From the NCBI GenBank assembly GCA_947683425.1, contig CANTUQ010000081.1:10308501-10372500 (forward strand): DNA of 64,000 bases, given 5' to 3'. Numbering within the stretch: position 1 is the stretch's first letter; every line of letters starts with the position of its first letter. This document shows positions 55,409 through 64,000 of the stretch, piece after piece. The translations under genes were made by a program, and so were the position numbers. This stretch comes from Excoecaria cochinchinensis (taxonomy: Eukaryota > Streptophyta > Magnoliopsida > Malpighiales > Euphorbiaceae). A model generated the notes under the pieces. It did not search any database and was not told the origin of the DNA. It saw only the letters and a program-made list of their open reading frames with translations.

Positions 55409-56195
55409 CTCTTTCTCTTTCTAGGGCACTGGCATCTCTCTAATGGCCTTGACCTTATCAGTACTTCTATTCCTCTTTGACTTACCACATGGCCCAATAG
55501 CTTACCTGAGGTAACTCCAAAAATGCACTTCTTAGGGTTAAGGCACAGATTGTACTTACTGATCCTTTGAAAGAACTTTTCTAGAGCTTCAAATTGGCCT
55601 TCTCTAGTGGCTGACTTAATCATCATGTCATCTACATATACCTCTACTTCTTTGTGAATCAAGTCATCTAGGATTCTTGTTGCCATTCGTTGATAAGTTG
55701 TACCCGTATTCTTTAACCCGAAAGGCATAACTCGGTAGGCAAATGTCCCCCATTCTGTGATGAAAGCTATCTTGATTCGATCCACAATCTTGTTAAGGAT
55801 TTGATTGTACCCAGCATAACCATCTACAATGCTGTACATCATACAGGCAGCTGCACTATCTACCAGCACATCAATGTGAGGCAAAGGGAAATCGTCCTTC
55901 GGACAGGTTTTGTTCAAGTCCCGATAATCCACACATACCTGAACTTTTCTATCCTTTTTAGCCACAGGAACTACATTAGCTAACCAAGTTGAGTATTTAA
56001 CTTCTACTAGAAACTTAGCCTCAATCTGCTTGTGAATCTCTTCTTTCACCTTTTGTGCCCATTCTGGCCTAAGTCTTTTGAGTTTCTACTTGACAGGTTT
56101 AGACTCTGGATAAGTTGGAATAGCATGTTCGGCGACCTCTCGATCGATTCCCGGCATGTCCTCATAAGTCTAGGCAAAGACTTTTTTATATTTTC
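55405..56195 (-). pseudogene. Element G reverse transcriptase
   Basis: Minus-strand reading gives TYEDMPGIDREVAEHAIPTY, PEWAQKVKEEIHKQIEAKFL, VDYRDLNKTCPKDDFPLPHI, FGLKNTGTTYQRMATRI and VEVYVDDMMIKS, so the catalytic YVDD box is intact. Stops replace the Trp before TYEDM (near 56170) and a Gln before KLKRLRPEW (near 56085), and the frame ends at 55405 inside the connection. This is a Tat/Ogre-type RT. Confidence 0.88.
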
Positions 56196-57188
56196 TTAAA
56201 TTCTCTCAAATTTTATTCTCTCCTCAGGAGTTATATCTGATGCTATCAAAATTTCCTTTGGGTTTTCCAAAGTTCCGAGATTAAATGCAGTCGTGCTAGT
56301 TGAATTGATGTCAAAAATGAATGCATCATGTTTATGATCATGAGAAATGAAATCATCAAAAACATCACACAAATAAGCAAAGTTGTTCATCTTATTAATA
56401 TAATCAGAAACATTAACATTATCATCATTAAAAAGTTCTAGCATAAAAAGACTATCTATATGACTATTGTCTTCATCTTCTATTGATGTTGATGCTGCAG
56501 CAAACTGTGCTTTGGCCTCTTGGCTTGGTGAAGACTTTTCAACTACTTCTGGTGAAATCCTCAGATCTTCAATCTTTAAATCTGGCTCTGCCATCTTCTC
56601 TTTCCCCTTCAACCGGGTGGCTAACAGCTTCTCAGTGACAATCTCCTCGGGCCCATCTCTATCCCAAATACTACACTGTGTCATAATCTCCTCATCCCAG
56701 AAGTCCTCTGCAGATTTGATTACCCCAATATCCCAATCGAAGACATCATTAAAGATTTCAAACCCCGGAACAATCTTTCCATTCACCCACTGAGGCTCTT
56801 CTTCTCTAGTGTAAGCACATACTGAGGACGCGGGAACAAAACTTTCTGAAATATGGGGGATCTTTTCTGACTTCTTCTTCTCGCCACGTTCACCTTTATA
56901 TCCCAAACCCTTTTGACCTTTTTGGCCTCGAGTAGTGATAGCAGACTGCAGCCCTTGTGAGTTTTTACCCAAACCAGCTCCTGGAAGGAAGTGCATCTTT
57001 TTTATCATATTTACCACCTGAGGGCTATCCGCTGAACCTTGCTCTTTTCCTATCACAGACACGTGAAAGCCACTAAATGGCTGGTTAGAAATCCCCAAGG
57101 CAGACACTTGGTTTTCTCTTGCCGCCTTAATAGTCACCACCTCCCCTTCATGTGGTATCTTGATCATTTGGTGTAAGGTAGACTGCAC
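56196..57188 (-). pseudogene. Element G protease-RT linker with G-patch-like motif
   Basis: This 330-codon open stretch follows protease. MHFLPGAGLGKNSQGLQSAI resembles the G-patch segment found between protease and RT in Ogre elements. The rest is an acidic, low-conservation linker (IDSLFMLELFNDDNVNVSDY). It opens with STLHQMIKIPHEGEVVTI, the usual continuation after the protease LGRPW motif. In Ogre, part of this spacer is removed by splicing; I could not place splice sites here. Confidence 0.75.
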
Positions 57189-57480
57189 TCCTCCTAACTT
57201 ATGAAACTATGGCCTTCCAAGTAAAGCTGAGAAATTGGCTGAGATAGGCAAAACCACAAATTCTACTTCCATCTCAATAGGTCTAGTCTTAACCAAAGCT
57301 CTAAATGTTCCCGCGGCTTGTCTTCTAGAATTATCGTAGGCTGTGATGGTTAAATCATACTTACTAAACTTGCTTTCATCTAGCCCAAAAGCCTGAAGTA
57401 CCACCAAAGGGCAGACATTTATGGATGAGCCATCATCAACATGACACAAGCGGTGTGCTTACCATTAATTTATTCCTTGA
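57189..57480 (-). pseudogene. Element G aspartic protease
   Basis: VDDGSSINVCPLVVLQAFGL is the active-site region (Asp with a following Gly-Ser). DLTITAYDNSRRQAAGTF and VEFVVLPISANFSALLGRP follow. The Trp of LGRPW is TAG at 57204-57206, separating it from the STLHQ segment. Upstream sequence to about 57690 is frame-broken. Confidence 0.82.
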
Positions 57481-58078
57481 TGTACAGCGGCTAGTTGTGA
57501 TTGCGGCCCTCAACTGGCAGGTCAGCATCAGAATACACCAATCTCTCTCCTGATCCCCCTTTGACAAGATCTAGCAATTTGGATGGAGAAATTGTGGTGG
57601 CCACGGTAGACTCACTCAAAGCCTCAACCAACCTTTATCTGTGTGAAGAAGACTGTCTTAAAAGGTCCCATATGGATATCTGAGCCATGGTCTTCTTCAA
57701 CTCTTTACTATTTGATTCTCTTCAGGCTCCCTTTCTGCTGGTGCTTGCACTGGTTCCTGCGACTTCTCCACTTCTGGGACCACTCTTCCACTTTATGTCA
57801 CCGCCCTTACTTCTTTCCATTCTCCATCTGACTCCCATAGATCCACAGACTTTCCTTCCTTCTCTTCATCTTCATCTTCTTCGCCACTCTCACTGGAGGA
57901 CCAATAATCTATCACCCTCACAGACATCCCTCCTTTATCCACCTCAGGGCGAGTGATCGCAACATATTCATTCCCATACAAATCCTGCAAGACATACCAC
58001 TTTGGTAGACTTGACCCAATCATGAAAACAGGTAGTGGTACAGCATTATAATTGGACTTCTTCTTACTCTCTCTCCGT
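57481..58078 (-). pseudogene. Element G gag-protease spacer
   Basis: The frame is broken. 57793-58023 gives SLPKWYVLQDLYGNEYVAIT then an acidic run SSSESGEEDEDEEKEG. I do not recognise a domain. Its place between the zinc knuckle and protease fits the variable spacer of Tat elements. Confidence 0.5.
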
Positions 58079-58800
58079 TCAGGGTTGCTTACTGTCGATC
58101 AGATCCTGAATTTGGTGCCTCAGTGTTATACAATTATCTGTCAAATGCCCAGTATGCTGGTGATAAGCACAGTATTCATTCTCTTTATGCCCTAGCTGTC
58201 CTTGGCTCTTAGCTAGCCTGGGTGGTAGGGGCTGTAGCTTCCCCTCCTTCATCAATCTTTTCAATACCCATGACAAAGGCTGACCCAAATTCGAGAAGTA
58301 CCTCTGACTCACACCCGTTGCCGATACCTCAGCTGTCTTCCCACTTCGATTGCTAATACTGGAGCTTGTTGGCTTGGTTGCCCCCTGATTAGTATAGCCC
58401 CTCTTGGCATAAGCTTCACTACTTGCCCTTCTCGAAAGGTACTCTCCCTCAGCCTCAATAGCGATGTCTTTCAAAGACTCCCAGTCTCTTAGTCCCTTCA
58501 TCTTTAGTCCTTCTCTCAGATATGGGTTCGCATTTTTGATGAACGGCCGTATCTGATCTTGAGTATCTAGCTTCCTTTTCATCTCCATCACCCGATTTCT
58601 CCATTGGGTCAGATACTCGTGGAAAGACTCACCTACCTTTTGTTGCAACAATTCCAGGTCCTTCAAAGTTACTTCTATTCTCGTACTATAATCATACTAT
58701 ATGAGAAACTCCTCTGTCAGCAAATCCCAATCCTCCTTCGTCCTTCGGTCTAGCCCATGATACCAATCCACCGCTGGGCCAGTTAAGCTGAGACAAAAAT
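58079..58800 (-). pseudogene. Element G gag, capsid and zinc-knuckle part
   Basis: The capsid region reads MKDLELLQQKVGESFHEYLT, QWRNRVMEMKRKLDTQDQIR and GLRDWESLKDIAIEAEGEYL. It ends with NEYCAYHQHTGHLTDNCITL, the CxYHxxxGHxTxxC form of Tat elements. A stop near 58697 and another near 58814 separate it from the N-terminal part. Confidence 0.85.
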
Positions 58801-58810
58801 ACTTAATCTT

Positions 58811-59603
58811 CTATCTCTTTGTTGAAGTGGCACCCTTCATCACCAGCGAGTACTGCTTTATGTGTGCGGTGGGATCGGAAGTGCTATCGAATTTTGGAAT
58901 ACCAGGCATCTTGAAGTTCTGAGGGATTAAATCATCACTATCCAGCTCTCGATCCTCAGGATTCATCCCTCTTCCTACCTTCAACATCCTCATCATAGCT
59001 TCAAACCTTTCTTCCATTTTTTCCACATCGCATCCTCCGGCTTGGGTGATTTTCCCTTTACTACGGTCAGCTCCTCTTGCTCCTCCCACAAGTCAACACA
59101 GAATTTGGGCCTCCCCGGCGCTCGACAGGCGCTGGCGCTCTTGGCTCAACCACAGGTGGATCAACTGCTACTGGGAGATCCTCTCTAGCAACCCCTTGTT
59201 CTTCTTGCTCTCTAACTGGAGCAGCAGCTTGTTGCCCGGCAATCGGGGCTAGGGTAGTGATAAGGTTGCCCATCATCGCCATCATCCTGGCCTCAAACTC
59301 ATCCATTCTTTTCCCCACTTCTTCGGCAATCATTGCCGTAGTTGCATCAGAACCACTTGCTGGATTAGACATGCTTGTTTCTACTGATGATCCAGAAGAA
59401 AAAATCTCACTACCCTTTGAAAAGGAATTCGAACTCTGATCTGACACTAGCTCTGACAACCCCAAGAGTGAAATCTTTTTTAACCGACCGTCGGGACCTC
59501 TAAACCACCTGGACGAATCTATGATGGTTGTAAAACATACCTTTGTTAGGATGATGCATGACTTGAAGTGCAATGCATCGTCGTACTTGTGCAGCATAGA
59601 CAA
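58811..59603 (-). pseudogene. Element G gag, N-terminal part
   Basis: Two overlapping frames (58811-59089, 59067-59603) are joined by a frameshift near 59080. The first part contains a probable start MSNPASGSDATTAMIAEEVG and a Glu/Met-rich helix (KRMDEFEARMMAMMGNLITT). The second contains QNFKMPGIPKFDSTSDPTAH. The in-frame ATG at 59601 may lie in the leader instead. Confidence 0.75.
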
Positions 59604-60031
59604 ACATATGCAAGCAGATAGATCTTTTTGACCTTATTTCTCCCACACACGGGGCCGTGCGATCTCTCTCCTAGGTGGACTTTATCCAAGGGTTAACAGG
59701 GAACCCATTGGACACATATAGTGCACGGTGAAAAACCGGCAGCATAACATCTCTAAACTAATGTACATTCGTATGGGTGTTTGGCCATTATGTATTTAAA
59801 CAATCCAACTAAATTAAGATGGGCCCACTGGCGCATGAAAGCCTTTGATGAAGACCATTTAATTTAATTGATTTTGTTCAATATATGACGGCCCAAATAG
59901 CAAGCACGATATTATGGTACATTTCACCTAGTGAGAGTATCTATTGCCATTACATGGGCTTCGGTCAAAGGTGGTGTTACTTTAGGTCTACCCAAGCATG
60001 GTCCTTGCCAACGGGTCTAGCTCATCACGAG
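59604..60031 (-). other. Element G 5' leader, part 1
   Basis: Non-coding sequence lies between gag and solo LTR K. I see no gene. The last five bases ACGAG (60027-60031) are K's TSD. The leader resumes at 62943. Confidence 0.6.
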
Positions 60032-60419
60032 TGTAACACCCCCTACCCATACGTAGGGGAACCCATCCGCGAGGGAGTGAGAACCCGTACGAGCAGGGGT
60101 GTCACACCAAACAGAACGGAGCAAACATACATTCACATAATATAAACATACATATAAACAGTGAAAATTAAAACTTTAAAACCAAATGATCATTCATTCA
60201 TAAATGGAATAACAATATTCAATACATAACTGTTCTGATACCAACATAATTACATCATTCAGAGATACATAGCGGAAGCTTAACAAAATACTAAATACAA
60301 GAGAGATCACTATTACAAAATAATCAAGATATAAAAATACACTAAATCCTATCAACAATTCCACTGTGTTGGCTTGACTGGCGGCGACTCTCCCAAAAGC
60401 TATACACCTTCTGCACCTG

Positions 60420-60501
60420 CACGGGTGAAAACACCGTACTAAGCGATAACGCTTAGTGGGGAAACAAACAATAATAATATAGACAGCCATTCACAATGGT
60501 C
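60420..60501 (-). other. Stem-loop cluster in LTR K
   Basis: CACGGGTGAAAACACCGTA (60420-60438), CTAAGCGATAACGCTTAG (60439-60456, perfect 7-bp stem) and AGCCATTCACAATGGTC (60485-60501) have the same order as in C and D. Confidence 0.65.
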
Positions 60502-61251
60502 GTCAAGGCAAATCACATACGTAATGGCATATGCTGAATATCATAAGATATAATCATAAACAAATCACATTCATATCCATTCAAAGGTTCATAATCATAT
60601 TCTTGCCAATATATCCATATGCTCATCAATAGAGTCATTCAGATTCACATTCTCATAATCTTAATCATTCGGATTCATATTCTCATAAACATATCAGAAC
60701 AAATCATAACACCTGCTGACTCACAGTAGTGGATAACGAGTAAACACAAGGCGGTACCTTACGGGTACAAATCAACTCATGGCGATACCTTACGGGTACG
60801 AATCGGAAAATAATATCATATTTTCTCTTTTCAAAACATTTTACAAAGGGGATCTTAAACAAGATCCGTACACATTGAAATTCGTGAGGAACTAAACGGG
60901 GACCTGATCAGGGTCCAGAACAGTACAGAGGGCTGCAGCTAAAGGACTCTTTTAGGCATGCCTAACTATCCACTAGACTGACTCTTGCAGGTCATGCATA
61001 ATACAAATCATGCTCAAAGCATAACATATAATTCATCATGAAGAAATCATAATAGTGCACATATATAAGCTTATTCATTCCTATACAGTAGTAAAAACTC
61101 ATAAAGAAATGATACAAAAGTCATTTTAGAAGAAAGGGACAAAATCGAAAAAACAGGGCAAAGAGGGGTCACTGTCGCGATCGCGACTAGTGTTGCGCTC
61201 GCAACAGTGGCCGGATGGCCTGTGCAAGGGGAAGGGGCAAAGGGGCATGCG

Positions 61252-61400
61252 AGTCATGAGAGAACCTTCATGACTCGTGAAGGTTGTTCACGACTCGTGA
61301 ACAACGTTCACGACTAATGAACTATGTTCACGACTCGTGAACATGGTTCACGACTCGTGAACATGGTTCATGACTCGTGAACATGGTTCTTATTTACGAC
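61252..61400. repeat. Palindrome array in LTR K
   Basis: There are repeated GTTCACGACTCGTGAAC-type palindromes at about 17-20 bp period (AACCTTCATGACTCGTGAAG, GTTCACGACTCGTGAAC, ATGGTTCACGACTCGTGAAC). The units are almost perfect head-to-head palindromes. A further copy lies at 61645-61690 in the duplicated segment. Confidence 0.88.
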
Positions 61401-61410
61401 TCGTGAACTC

Positions 61411-61945
61411 GCAGTCTTCCCCACCGATACGTGATCTACTGCACCACTCACGCACGCCGAAGCTTCACTAGTCGTGCTTCCCAATCACGAGTCGGACGCC
61501 TCACAGACAACATAGCAATTCTTGCGAAAAAACTAGAAATTCACCCTTCTGTCGCGCTCGCGATAGCATCGCGATTTCCATTTTTCCAGCAAAACACAGA
61601 CAACCCAGATTTCCAACAACAAAACCATTTTGACCCAAAATTCATGAACATGGTTCACGACTCGTGAACGTAGTTCATGTCTCGTGAACTCGCAGTCTTC
61701 CCCGCCAACGCGTGATCTGCTGCACCACTCATGCACGCCGAAGCTTCACTAGTCGTGCTGCCCAATCACAAGTCGAATGCCTCACAGACAACAGAGCAAT
61801 TCTCGCGGAAAATTGGAAATTCACCCTTCTGTCGCACTCACGAGGATGTCGCGCTAGTGACAGCATCGCGATTTTTATTTTTCCAGCAAAATGCAGAAAA
61901 CCCAGATTTCCAACAACAAAACCATTTTGACCCAAAATCAAACCA
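61411..61945. repeat. Tandem duplication inside LTR K
   Basis: GCAGTCTTCCCC starts at 61411 and again at 61692 (281-bp spacing). Both copies continue with GATCT(A/G)CTGCACCACTC, CACGCCGAAGCTTCACTAGT, a CTGTCGC block and ACAAAACCATTTTGACCCAA. The second copy has about 16 extra bases (near 61840-61860). The copies differ at many positions, so this duplication is old. Confidence 0.85.
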
Positions 61946-62814
61946 AATCCACCAACACATATAACATAAAACATAACATAAATCAACAATTTACACAATC
62001 AAAATCATGCATTAACAAAATCAAACTCCTCAAGAACACAAACCTAGAAATTTACAGCAAACATTCATCAAACTTCAATAATTGCTCAATACTTCAACCT
62101 TCATGCATCATAACTCAAATCAATTGAATACCCATAGCATTAACACTATAATATGACTCATCAAACATCAAATTTCTAGAAATCACATACAAAGGCATAA
62201 ATCACAAAATGAACATCAACGAATCAAATTCCAAACAAATCCCAAACAAAATCCCAGGCCTGTAACTCCTATGCTCCAAATCAATGAGCACCACTCCCAC
62301 TAGCCTTCTCCTTTCCTTTGGGATCACGAAGAGGTTCAACTAATCAAGAACACCCAAAATCCATGCAAACACAAAAACCTAATTAAAACCCAATCTAAAC
62401 AAAAATAAGAACAAGGGAAGAAGAAGAAGAAGAAGAAGACGAAGAAACTCACTATACATACCAATCTAAACTCAAGGGAATGATCAATTTCCACCACCAC
62501 ACTTGAATCCAAGCTAGGGCACACAATGAAGAGAAAAGAGGAAGAAGGAGATGAAGAGAGGAAGAGGAAACGGGAAAGAGACAGCAATTTGCTATTCTCA
62601 TTTCTCTCTCCTTCTCTTTATTACCTCTTTCCTAATTCCTAGCCACATGTCACTCTTTAATTGGTGGAACTTGACCACTCACACCCAACAAACACACATG
62701 CTACTATACACAAGACCAACCCACATAAATCACACACTAAAACCATATGCATATGCACACACTAACACAACCCAATGCACATACACCCTACTACATATAT
62801 GTACCCACACAATA

Positions 62815-63460
62815 TTACTGCCCATAAAACATGCATTTTACCCAAAATACCCTTAACACATGCCAAAACTCTCACACATGCACACATACACATAGCAAAC
62901 ATGGCTCAAACTATTAGGAGGAAATCGGGGTGTTACAACGAGCATAGCGACCAATTGGGTCTCCATTTGATATACCATTTGATGGTACGAGGCTTGGGCT
63001 GGTGATTATCCCGAGCACTTCCCTACAATGAGTGAAAGTAGGGTTGTATTTTAGGAACGCACCAGGGTAGATAGGGGACCAACTAGCATAATTCTAAGGC
63101 TCTAATGTATGTAATGCAATTTTGATTAGAAATGGAATTACTACCCATAAAACATGCATTTTACCCAAAATACCGTTAACACATGCCAAAACTCTCACAC
63201 ATGCACACATACACATAGCAAACATGGCTCAAACTATTAGGGGGGAATCGGGGTGTTACAACGAGCATAGCAACCAATCGGATTTCCATTTGATATACCA
63301 TTTGATGGTACGAGACTTGGGCTGGTGATTATCTCGAGCACTTCCCTACAATGAGTGAAAGTAGGGTCGTATTTTAGGAACACACCAAGGTAGATAGGGG
63401 ACCAACTAGCATAATTCTAAGGCTCTAATGTATGTAATGCAATTTTGATTAGAAATGGAA
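62815..63460. repeat. 323-bp tandem duplication across the K boundary
   Basis: CCCATAAAACATGC occurs at 62821 and 63144, ACGAGCATAG at 62938 and 63261, and AGAAATGGAATT at 63128 and 63451, all offset by 323 bp. Each copy holds the last ~123 bp of LTR K, its TSD and about 200 bp of G leader. The copies are nearly identical, so the duplication followed K's insertion. Confidence 0.93.
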
Positions 63461-63528
63461 TTTTTTAATTCTTAATAACTCAATTATAATTTTAACTTAA
63501 GTCAATTTCGGAGGGAAGTTTCGATCAT
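63461..63528 (-). other. Element G 5' leader, part 2 (LTR-proximal)
   Basis: This is short AT-rich non-coding sequence between the duplication and the PBS. I see nothing else in it. Confidence 0.6.
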
Positions 63529-63545
63529 CCCCAGTGGAGTCGCCA
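63529..63545 (-). other. Primer binding site of element G (tRNA-Arg type)
   Basis: On the minus strand TGGCGACTCCACTGGGG begins one base after the LTR end. It fits the 3' end of a plant tRNA-Arg (…CCCCAGTGGAGTCG plus CCA), the primer class reported for Ogre elements. The tRNA match is from memory and not checked against a database. Confidence 0.7.
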
Positions 63546-63546
63546 C

Positions 63547-64000
63547 TGTGACGCGCTGAGCCCGCTTTTAGGGCTCGAGGGATTGGTTTGCATCTTTTTG
63601 ATCTTGGGCGTCATGAGTCATTTTGGATTCCTCCTTCCCAATAGAACATTGGAAAGGATCATCTAGCCTCGCAACGCCTTTAGGCACCTTTGAGGTATTT
63701 TGGAGTCGCCACTTAATTTATAAGAAATTGGGAAAGCTCTCTAACCTCTATTGGTTTAAACCAGAGAAGGTGTTCGGAACTTCACTTTTATTAATAACTT
63801 AAGGCTATAAATGAGTTTTTAAGAAATCAAAATTTCATCTCTCATCTCACGCGATTGTGCATTGAATTTAAAGCGTATTTGCAAGCATATTGAAAGCGAT
63901 AAATAAAGCAGTAAGTAAATAAATAAATTACAAACGAAAATTGGGATAGAACAATCCCCCAAAAATAAATTATAAAACAAAGGAATGGGACAGAACAATC
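63547..64000 (-). mobile_element. Element G 5' LTR, partial (runs off the window)
   Basis: TGTGACGCGCTGAGCCCGC at 63547 then matches 46371 onward of the 3' LTR (TTTTAGGGCTCGAGGGATTG; CCAATAGAACATTGGAAAGG). It lacks about 27 bases present near the terminus of the 3' LTR. The remainder, about 2.1 kb, is beyond 64000. Confidence 0.85.

Larger units (their letters stand above)
60032..62937 (-). mobile_element. Solo LTR K (Tekay-like) in G leader
   Basis: TGTAACACCCCCTACCC to ATCGGGGTGTTACA is 2,906 bp long, with perfect TSD ACGAG at 60027-60031 and 62938-62942. The left end matches the reversed LTR ends of C and D, giving minus orientation. It contains the stem-loop cluster (60420-60501), a TTCACGA/TCGTGAA array and an internal 281-bp-period duplication. 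There is no internal region, so it is a solo LTR. Confidence 0.93.
46343..64000 (-). mobile_element. Element G: Ogre/Tat-type Gypsy element (continues past window)
   Basis: The 3' LTR is at 46343-48959. The internal region runs rightwards to a PBS at 63529-63545, and the 5' LTR starts at 63547. Ogre/Tat traits seen are the gag FKMPGIPKFDSTSDPTAHIK motif, the zinc-knuckle variant CAYHQHTGHLTDNC, a G-patch-like LPGAGLGKNSQGL, and a second RNase H after the first. It also has a tRNA-Arg-like PBS and a tandem-repeat 3' UTR. It carries solo LTRs J and K. Many stops make it inactive. Confidence 0.88.

Overview
This window looks like pericentromeric or intergenic heterochromatin from a plant nuclear genome, probably a dicot with a large genome. 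I found no host gene, rRNA or tRNA. Almost all of the 64 kb can be assigned to LTR retrotransposons and solo LTRs nested in one another. Families seen: chromodomain Gypsy elements of the Tekay/Del type (initiator-Met PBS, TGTAACACC/GGGTGTTACA-like termini, C-terminal chromodomain), Tat/Ogre-type Gypsy elements (LTR start TGTAGACATC, tRNA-Arg-like PBS, G-patch-like motif, second RNase H), and Copia. The labels A, B/D, C, E to N are mine.

Layout. 1-322 is the 3' end of an Ogre-like element H and 323-3200 its 3' LTR (+). H abuts an older inverted LTR of the same family, I (3201-4640, -). At 4641 a truncated Tekay element A (+) begins: partial 5' LTR to 5747, decayed gag-pol 5858-10000, and a 3' LTR from 10014 that is split twice, by solo LTR N (10904-13411, TSD CACGG) and by a composite element B/D (13891-42397, TSD CGAGG/CGGGG). 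A ends at 42457.

The composite B/D is rearranged. A + strand pol block (14443-17166) sits beside - strand LTR, protease and gag fragments, and its gag, PBS and 5' LTR lie at 39402-42397. Its gag is split by solo LTR E (18049-39401, TSD TGGCC). E is split by a complete Tekay element C (19838-38788, -, TSD ACTAT). C is split by a complete Copia element L (26012-35254, -, TSD AGAGC) with a 1,320-residue gag-pol ORF and LTRs differing at about five of 1,745 positions. The order of insertion is therefore A, then B/D, then E, then C, then L.

From 42458 there is probably another Ogre-type LTR fragment M, then a decayed Copia F (about 43351-46342, -). F is interrupted by Ogre/Tat element G (46343 to beyond the window end, -). 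G carries a 50-bp tandem repeat in its 3' UTR, gag, protease, RT, RNase H, a second RNase H and integrase. The integrase is split by solo LTR J (50967-53492, TSD GGTTC) and the 5' leader by solo LTR K (60032-62937, TSD ACGAG). A 323-bp tandem duplication later copied K's right edge.

The most interesting signals are inside the LTRs. A cluster of two or three short stem-loops is shared by divergent Tekay-type LTRs, with base-pair-preserving changes. Family-specific arrays of imperfect palindromes with a CACGA/TCGTG-like core recur in nearly every LTR family. No CRISPR, defence or biosynthetic system is present. Only Copia L appears coding-competent.
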